DNA from: Alphaproteobacteria bacterium
GTDB lineage: Bacteria; Pseudomonadota; Alphaproteobacteria; Caulobacterales; Caulobacteraceae
Assembly: GCA_028869395.1 (NCBI GenBank)
Contig: JAGWSE010000180.1
Location: 1 to 16,800 of the forward strand
Direction: 5' to 3'
DNA length: 16,800 bases
Below the pieces are notes generated by a model. The model ran no database searches, had not been told where the DNA came from, and saw only the letters and a program-made list of their open reading frames with translations. How positions within the stretch are numbered: the stretch's first letter is position 1; the number at the start of each line of letters is the position of its first letter. Both the position numbers and the translations under genes were made by a program. Below are positions 12,498 through 16,800 of this stretch, one piece after another.

Positions 12498-15143
12498 CTA
12501 GCGACCCGATATCCAGCGATCGATCTGCGGCAGGGCCTGGGCGCGCACGCGTTCGTTCAGCCTGATCGACTCCACCGCGCTCCCGATCGGACGTCGCGCG
12601 TCCGCCGGAATGTGGGCCCTGCCATAGGCTTCCACATCGGCGATGCGGGCCGGCTCGGCGGAATAGCCGGCGATGCCCGACACCACCAGCCAGGCCTCCT
12701 GCTCGTCGATCGGCAGCTTGCCCGCCAGGTGCGGCGCCAGCGCCGCCCACGTCGCGTCAGGGTTCCACGACCCGACCTCGTCCAGCAGCCCCGCCGCCGT
12801 GCCGGCCGGCGCGTCCGGCCCGAGCGCGATCTCGACCATCCGCGCCGCAAGCGCCGGGTCCGTGGTGCGGGCCATGGCGTCGAAGATGTGCGCCTTGGCC
12901 TGCGGATCGGTCGTCCCGCGCGCCTTCGCGAGGAGCGCGTCGAAGGTGGCCGCATCGGCCGCCTGGGCGACCACCTCAAGGGCGGTCCGCTGGTCCGCGA
13001 TCGAGCCCTCGCCAGACGCATAGACCTGGCGCGCCCGCGCCAGCGCCTCTGCGTCGCCGAACAGCGCCTGCGCGCGCCACAGCGCCGAGCGGAGGCTGGT
13101 CACGTTGCCCGCCTCGCCGGTCCGGGGCTCCTGGCCGAGGGCCTTGGCCAGGGGCGCCACGATCTCCAGCGCCCGGCGCTGGAACGCGGCCCGCCCCGGC
13201 GAGCCCGTCGGATAGCGCATGTCTATGCCGACCAGCAGGTTCAGCGCCCGCGTCCAGACCACCGGATCGGCCTTCGCCGGCAGGCGGCTGATGAAGGCAA
13301 GCACGTTGGACGCCGGCTCGTAGCCTGATTTCCCGAGCGCCCAGGCGTCGTTCATCAGATTGATCTGATCCATGGGCGACAGCGTCGCCATGCGCCGTGC
13401 GAGGGCTTCTGCGACACCTTGCGGATAGGCCACCCGCGCATAGGCCAGGCCTCCGGCGTTCACCAGCGGCGCCCTGCCCGCCACCTTGGCCGTGGTGGTG
13501 AGCAGCAGGTGGGTCTCAGGATGGCCTGGCGAAGCCACGGCCAGCGGGATCCGCCAACCTGTGGGCGGGGCGCCTTTCAGGCTGTCGGGATCCTCGGCGA
13601 AGCGGCCCTCCACCAGCCGAACCCCGGTCGCCGTGGGCTCCACCCGGATCAGCGGCACGCCGGCCTGGCGGGTGAAGTCGTGCTCGATCCCCAGCACGGG
13701 CTTGCCGGCCGCGGCCTGCACCTGGCTCCAGAGATCGTTGTCGACGGTGTTGCCGAAGGCGTGGGCCTTCATGTAGCGCCGCACGCCATCGCGGAAGTGG
13801 TCCGGGCCGACGTAGGACTCCAGCATGGTGATGACCGCCGCGCCCTTGTCGTAGGTGATGTTGTCGAAGGCGAGCAGCGCCTGCTCCGCGCTCGCGACCG
13901 GCTGCAGGACGGGGTGCGTCGAGGCCTGGGCGTCGGCGTGCTTGCCGGATTCGAAGATGTTGGCGGCCTGCAGACCGGTCTGCCATTGCGGATGCAGCGC
14001 ATCGGCGGCATGGGTCTGCATCCAGCGGGCGAAGCCCTCATTGAGCCAGAGGTTGTCCCACCAGGCCATGGTCACCAGGTCGCCGAACCACTGGTGCGCC
14101 ATCTCGTGGCTGACCACCAGGAAGACCAGCTGCTTCTCGCGCTCGGTGGAGGCCTTCGGATCGAACAGCAGGTGGTCCTGCGAATAGAAGATCGCCCCCC
14201 AGTTCTCCATGGAGCCGCCCTGGATCTCTCCGGGGGCGGCGACGAGATCCAACTTCGGCAGCGGAAAATGCACGCCGAAGTAGCCGTCGTAGTAATGGAG
14301 CAGGCGCGTCGCCTGGCTGAGCGCATAGGCCGCCTTCGGCGTATCGCCCCGCTTGACCACGACGCCCACGTCGACGCCATCGACCATCTGGTGGACGCGC
14401 TCGTAATCGCCGACGCCCACGAAGAGCAGGTAGGTGGACATGCGGGGACTTTGCTCGAAGCGCACGCGCTTCATCCCATGGCCCAGCGGTCCATCGGGCA
14501 GCAGGGTGGTCTGCGCGACCGGCATGTTGGAGATCACCATGCGGTCCGCCGGGGCCTCGACCGTGACCGTGAATGTCGCCTTCAGGGCCGGCTCGTCCCA
14601 GCAGGGCAGCACGTTGCGTGCGAACGTCGGCTCGAGATTGGTGGCCAGCGTCCGGCGCTTTCCGGCCGATGTGTCGTAGTCCATCGCGAAGAAGCCCAGG
14701 GTGCCCGTGGCGATGGGCCCGTGGTAGGCGATCGTCAGGGTGTGCTTCCCGGCCGCGAACGGCTCGGCGAACGTGAGCGTCGCGCGGCCGAGCTTGTCGT
14801 CCATGGCGACGCCTGCCGCCCTGCGGCCGTCGAGGCTCACCTGGTCCAGCGTCAACCCCTTGGCGTTGAGCACGATGGTCCGTCCGGCCTTCGGCGCCGT
14901 TCCGGAGACGGTCACGACGCCCTTGAAGGTCAGATGCTCTGCGTCGGGGATGAGGTGCAGGTCGTAGTGCGCGGGAACGAGCGTGACCGGCAGGACCTGC
15001 CGCGCCTCCGCCGTCGCGGGCGCCGTCCTGGGCGCGGCGACGGCCTCGCCCGCCACACCCAGCGTCGCCAGACCCAGCATCGCCAGACCCAGGATCGCCA
15101 GTCCCAACATCGCCTGGGCGGCGATCCCCACGATGAAACGCAT
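12498..15143 (-). CDS. Secreted M1-family zinc aminopeptidase
   Basis: This 881-residue protein is an M1 (gluzincin) aminopeptidase that removes N-terminal amino acids from peptides. The substrate-binding exopeptidase motif is GSMEN (310-314), the zinc motif is HEMAH (346-350), and the third zinc ligand is E369 in LWLNEGF, exactly 19 residues after H350. The N-terminal beta-domain and a long C-terminal ERAP1-like helical domain (about 560-881) are typical. Residues 1-36 form a signal peptide with probable cleavage near AVAA-PRT, so it should act in the periplasm or outside. The hydrophobic core of that peptide is built from a pentapeptide repeat (see 15058-15117). The ATG at 15143 is preceded by GGGGG. 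It lies 81 bp downstream of korB on the same strand. Confidence 0.95.
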   Translation of the reverse strand: MRFIVGIAAQAMLGLAILGLAMLGLATLGVAGEAVAAPRTAPATAEARQVLPVTLVPAHYDLHLIPDAEHLTFKGVVTVSGTAPKAGRTIVLNAKGLTLDQVSLDGRRAAGVAMDDKLGRATLTFAEPFAAGKHTLTIAYHGPIATGTLGFFAMDYDTSAGKRRTLATNLEPTFARNVLPCWDEPALKATFTVTVEAPADRMVISNMPVAQTTLLPDGPLGHGMKRVRFEQSPRMSTYLLFVGVGDYERVHQMVDGVDVGVVVKRGDTPKAAYALSQATRLLHYYDGYFGVHFPLPKLDLVAAPGEIQGGSMENWGAIFYSQDHLLFDPKASTEREKQLVFLVVSHEMAHQWFGDLVTMAWWDNLWLNEGFARWMQTHAADALHPQWQTGLQAANIFESGKHADAQASTHPVLQPVASAEQALLAFDNITYDKGAAVITMLESYVGPDHFRDGVRRYMKAHAFGNTVDNDLWSQVQAAAGKPVLGIEHDFTRQAGVPLIRVEPTATGVRLVEGRFAEDPDSLKGAPPTGWRIPLAVASPGHPETHLLLTTTAKVAGRAPLVNAGGLAYARVAYPQGVAEALARRMATLSPMDQINLMNDAWALGKSGYEPASNVLAFISRLPAKADPVVWTRALNLLVGIDMRYPTGSPGRAAFQRRALEIVAPLAKALGQEPRTGEAGNVTSLRSALWRAQALFGDAEALARARQVYASGEGSIADQRTALEVVAQAADAATFDALLAKARGTTDPQAKAHIFDAMARTTDPALAARMVEIALGPDAPAGTAAGLLDEVGSWNPDATWAALAPHLAGKLPIDEQEAWLVVSGIAGYSAEPARIADVEAYGRAHIPADARRPIGSAVESIRLNERVRAQALPQIDRWISGR
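15058..15117 (-). repeat. Four 15-bp tandem repeats encoding the signal-peptide core
   Basis: Four consecutive 15-bp units (15058-15072, 15073-15087, 15088-15102, 15103-15117) differ from one another at only one to four bases; on the plus strand the consensus is CCCAGCATCGCCAGA. In the peptidase they encode repeats of the type (A)-M/I/T-LGLA. Unit length is five codons, so gain or loss keeps the frame and only changes the length of the hydrophobic signal segment. Confidence 0.9.
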
Positions 15144-15224
15144 ATCGGCCCCCGATCAATTCCGCGGGCTTGTGGCACGCGCAACCGGGGCCGCAAACTC
15201 TCTTTTCGGTAACCTGGTCCGCCG

Positions 15225-16280
15225 CTAGCGGAGGCTGGCGTTGATCTTCTCGAGCGCCGCCTTGCCGGGAACGAGCTCCGTCTCGCCCAGCGTGTTCAGA
15301 GGCGCGTCCACGGTCTCGAGCGCCTCGTGCAGGTCGTGGGCGTCGGGGTCGACATAAAGCAGGCCGGTGACGATCTGCCCCCTCGCCTGGCGGGCCTGGA
15401 GGTAGCCCAGCGCCTGGGCGCGGTTGTTGGGATTGTAGAGCTCGGCCAGCTTGTGCAGCGACAGGATGGAGCCGTCGTGCTGTTGCACCCGAACCGTCTC
15501 GCCGGGCGCATAGTCCACGTGAATGGGCGCTCGCGGCGTGATCACGTCGAGCCGGTTCACCGCCTCGTTGTGCTCGCGCACATAGTCGAAGCTCTTGGTC
15601 GAGCCCTCGTGGTTGTTGAACTGCACGCAGGGGCTGATGCAGTCGATGAAGGCTGCGCCCCGGTGCATCAGGCCCGCCTTGATCAGCGGTGTAAGCTGCG
15701 CCTTGTCGCCGGAGAACGAGCGGCCGACGAATGTCGCGCCGAGCTGCAGCGCCATGCCCACGAGGTCGATTCCGGCGTCGTGATTGACGATCCCGCGCTT
15801 GGACTTCGAGCCCTTGTCCGAGGTCGCCGAGAATTGTCCCTTGGTCAGGCCGTACACGCCGTTGTTCTCGACGATGTAGAGCATGTTCACGCCGCGCCGC
15901 ATCGCGTGGGCGAACTGGCCGAGCCCGATGGAGGCGCTGTCCCCGTCCCCCGACACGCCCAGATAGATCAGGTCCTTGTTGGCGAGATTGGCGCCCGTGA
16001 GCACCGAGGGCATGCGGCCATGGACGGTGTTGAAGCCGTGACTGTTGCCCAGGAAATAGTCCGGCGTCTTCGAGGAGCATCCGATGCCGGAGAGCTTGGC
16101 GATCCGGTGGGGCGGCAGTTCCAGCTCGTACACCGCCTGGATGATCGCCGCCGAGATCGAGTCGTGGCCGCAGCCCGCACAGAGCGTCGAGACCCGGCCT
16201 TCATAGTCCCGGCGCGTATAACCGAGCCCGTTCCTGGCGAGCGCCGGATGGTGCAGCTGGGGCTTGGTGATGTAGGTAAT
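15225..16280 (-). CDS. korB: 2-oxoglutarate:ferredoxin oxidoreductase beta subunit, with ATT in the start position
   Basis: This is the thiamine-diphosphate subunit of the KorAB enzyme, which converts 2-oxoglutarate, CoA and ferredoxin to succinyl-CoA and CO2. Homology begins at the ATT at 16280-16278 (residues TYITKPQLHHPAL follow), giving 351 residues, a normal length. Cysteines C34 and C37 with H39 (LCAGCGHDS) belong to the conserved N-terminal cofactor/cluster region. The TPP-Mg motif GVSGDGDSASIG and the later NNGVYGLTKGQ are intact. No ATG, GTG or TTG occurs in frame in the stretch just upstream. The first GTG downstream (16133) would delete the CAGCGHD motif. GAGG lies about 7 nt before the ATT. 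AUU is a known but rare and weak bacterial start (E. coli infC). The family call is firm; expression of this allele is uncertain. Confidence 0.88.
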   Translation of the reverse strand: MTYITKPQLHHPALARNGLGYTRRDYEGRVSTLCAGCGHDSISAAIIQAVYELELPPHRIAKLSGIGCSSKTPDYFLGNSHGFNTVHGRMPSVLTGANLANKDLIYLGVSGDGDSASIGLGQFAHAMRRGVNMLYIVENNGVYGLTKGQFSATSDKGSKSKRGIVNHDAGIDLVGMALQLGATFVGRSFSGDKAQLTPLIKAGLMHRGAAFIDCISPCVQFNNHEGSTKSFDYVREHNEAVNRLDVITPRAPIHVDYAPGETVRVQQHDGSILSLHKLAELYNPNNRAQALGYLQARQARGQIVTGLLYVDPDAHDLHEALETVDAPLNTLGETELVPGKAALEKINASLR

Positions 16281-16800
16281 TCCGCCGCCTCGATGACTGA
16301 GCCGACGGCCGCGAGCGTCGCGATCTCGCCGGCGATGTACCGGGCGGTGATCGGGGTGCCGTCGTAGTGGAGGACAGGGACGAGCTTGGCCGGGTCCACG
16401 CCGCCCTCCGTGACGATCAGGGTGCGAAGCTGGGCGTCTCTATTCTGCTCGACGACGAACACACGATCATGCGCGGCGATGAAATCATAGACCGCGTCCG
16501 AGAAGGGGAAACCGCGGACGCGGAGCGCATCGAGATGCCGCCCCTGCCCTTCCAGCACCTCCAGCGCCTCGTGCATGGCCTCCGTGGAGGAGCCGAAGTA
16601 GATCACCCCATCCGGCGTCTTACGCCTGGCCTTGCGGGCGATCGGCGCCGGCACGAGCCCCTTCGCGGTCTCGAACTTTCGCAGGAGCCTCTGCATGTTC
16701 TCGACATAGACGGAGCCCTCCTCCGAGTAGCGGGCGTAGGGATTCCGCGACGTGCCGCGCGTGAAGTAGCCGCCCCGGGTCGGGTGCGTGCCGGGATAGG
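15968..16800 (-). CDS. korA: 2-oxoglutarate:ferredoxin oxidoreductase alpha subunit, 3' part, with lost stop codon
   Basis: The gene enters from the right edge, so only about the last 173 conserved residues are seen. They match the C-terminal part of fused gamma-alpha subunits: HPTRGGYFTRGTSRNPYARY, VYVENMQRLLRKFETAKGL and HYDGTPITARYIAGEIATL. Homology ends at VIEAAE; the next codon (16279-16277) is TTA, where a TGA overlapping the korB ATG is expected. As written, the frame runs on for about 103 residues of Ser/Arg/Pro-rich nonsense, antiparallel to nothing but in a different frame of korB, and stops at 15968. The natural protein probably ended at 16277. It should pair with korB as a heterodimer or heterotetramer. 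The upstream part, with start and promoter, lies outside the window. Confidence 0.85.
   Translation of the reverse strand, partial: YPGTHPTRGGYFTRGTSRNPYARYSEEGSVYVENMQRLLRKFETAKGLVPAPIARKARRKTPDGVIYFGSSTEAMHEALEVLEGQGRHLDALRVRGFPFSDAVYDFIAAHDRVFVVEQNRDAQLRTLIVTEGGVDPAKLVPVLHYDGTPITARYIAGEIATLAAVGSVIEAAELPTSPSPSCTIRRSPGTGSVIRAGTMKAGSRRSVRAAATTRSRRRSSRRCTSWNCRPTGSPSSPASDAPRRRRTISWATVTASTPSMAACPRCSRAPISPTRT

Noticed and set aside
15171..15186. TGGCACG as a sigma-54 promoter
   Set aside because: The TTGC half at the required distance is missing, and no gene starts on that strand.
14038..16080. Minus-strand frame of 680 codons crossing the korB-peptidase junction
   Set aside because: It runs in the wrong frame through two well-supported genes and gives Arg/Gly/Pro-rich nonsense.
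15225..16133. korB starting at the in-frame GTG at 16133
   Set aside because: This would remove 49 conserved residues including the CAGCGHD motif.
1..16800. tRNA, rRNA, insertion sequences, prophage or defence systems
   Set aside because: No cloverleaf-like sequence, transposase, integrase or terminal inverted repeats were recognised by eye; a tRNAscan or IS search was not possible.

Overview
The window is a GC-rich chromosomal segment that looks like an alphaproteobacterium of the Caulobacterales (Phenylobacterium/Caulobacter-like). The main pointers are a short HdaA-type DnaA regulator next to ppk and ppx, a MotB with a long low-complexity linker, -10-like sequences resembling the Caulobacter GCTANAWC element, and a 2-oxoglutarate:ferredoxin oxidoreductase pair. 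The genus is inferred from gene content and style, not from a search. I see no tRNA, rRNA, insertion sequence, prophage or CRISPR array. Most of the window is ordinary core genome.

Layout, left to right. (1) 37-326: a VapB-type antitoxin whose expected VapC partner is missing. (2) 323-1677, minus strand: a beta-hydroxyacid dehydrogenase and a GNAT acetyltransferase, coupled by a GTGA overlap. (3) 1771-3520, plus strand: motB, then bpt (leucyl-tRNA-protein transferase). (4) 3528-3691: a 13-bp minisatellite with nine long G-runs. (5) 3838-8258, plus strand: hdaA, ppk1 and ppx; ppk1 and ppx overlap. (6) 8255-9663, minus strand: a phosphotransferase of the APH fold and a secreted AprI/Inh-type metalloprotease inhibitor. 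(7) 9664-10143: about 480 bp with no convincing gene. (8) 10144-12436: rnd (minus) and purM (plus), divergent over an 88-bp gap. (9) 12498-15143, minus: a secreted M1 aminopeptidase. (10) 15225-16800, minus: korB and the 3' part of korA.

How the genes work together. HdaA, with ATP-bound sliding clamp, should stimulate DnaA-ATP hydrolysis and so limit replication initiation. Ppk1 makes and Ppx degrades polyphosphate. KorA/KorB oxidatively decarboxylate 2-oxoglutarate using ferredoxin. PurM acts in de novo purine synthesis, RNase D in 3' RNA trimming, MotB in the flagellar stator, and Bpt in the N-degron pathway.

The most striking anomaly is the korA/korB junction. The usual overlapping ATGA (korB start plus korA stop) reads ATTA here. 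One base difference removes the korA stop and turns the korB start into ATT, so both genes are affected at once. Other points worth a second look are the G-rich minisatellite upstream of hdaA, a 15-bp tandem repeat that builds the signal peptide of the M1 peptidase, a probable leaderless rnd transcript, and the orphan VapB. I did not find a convincing previously undescribed multi-gene system.
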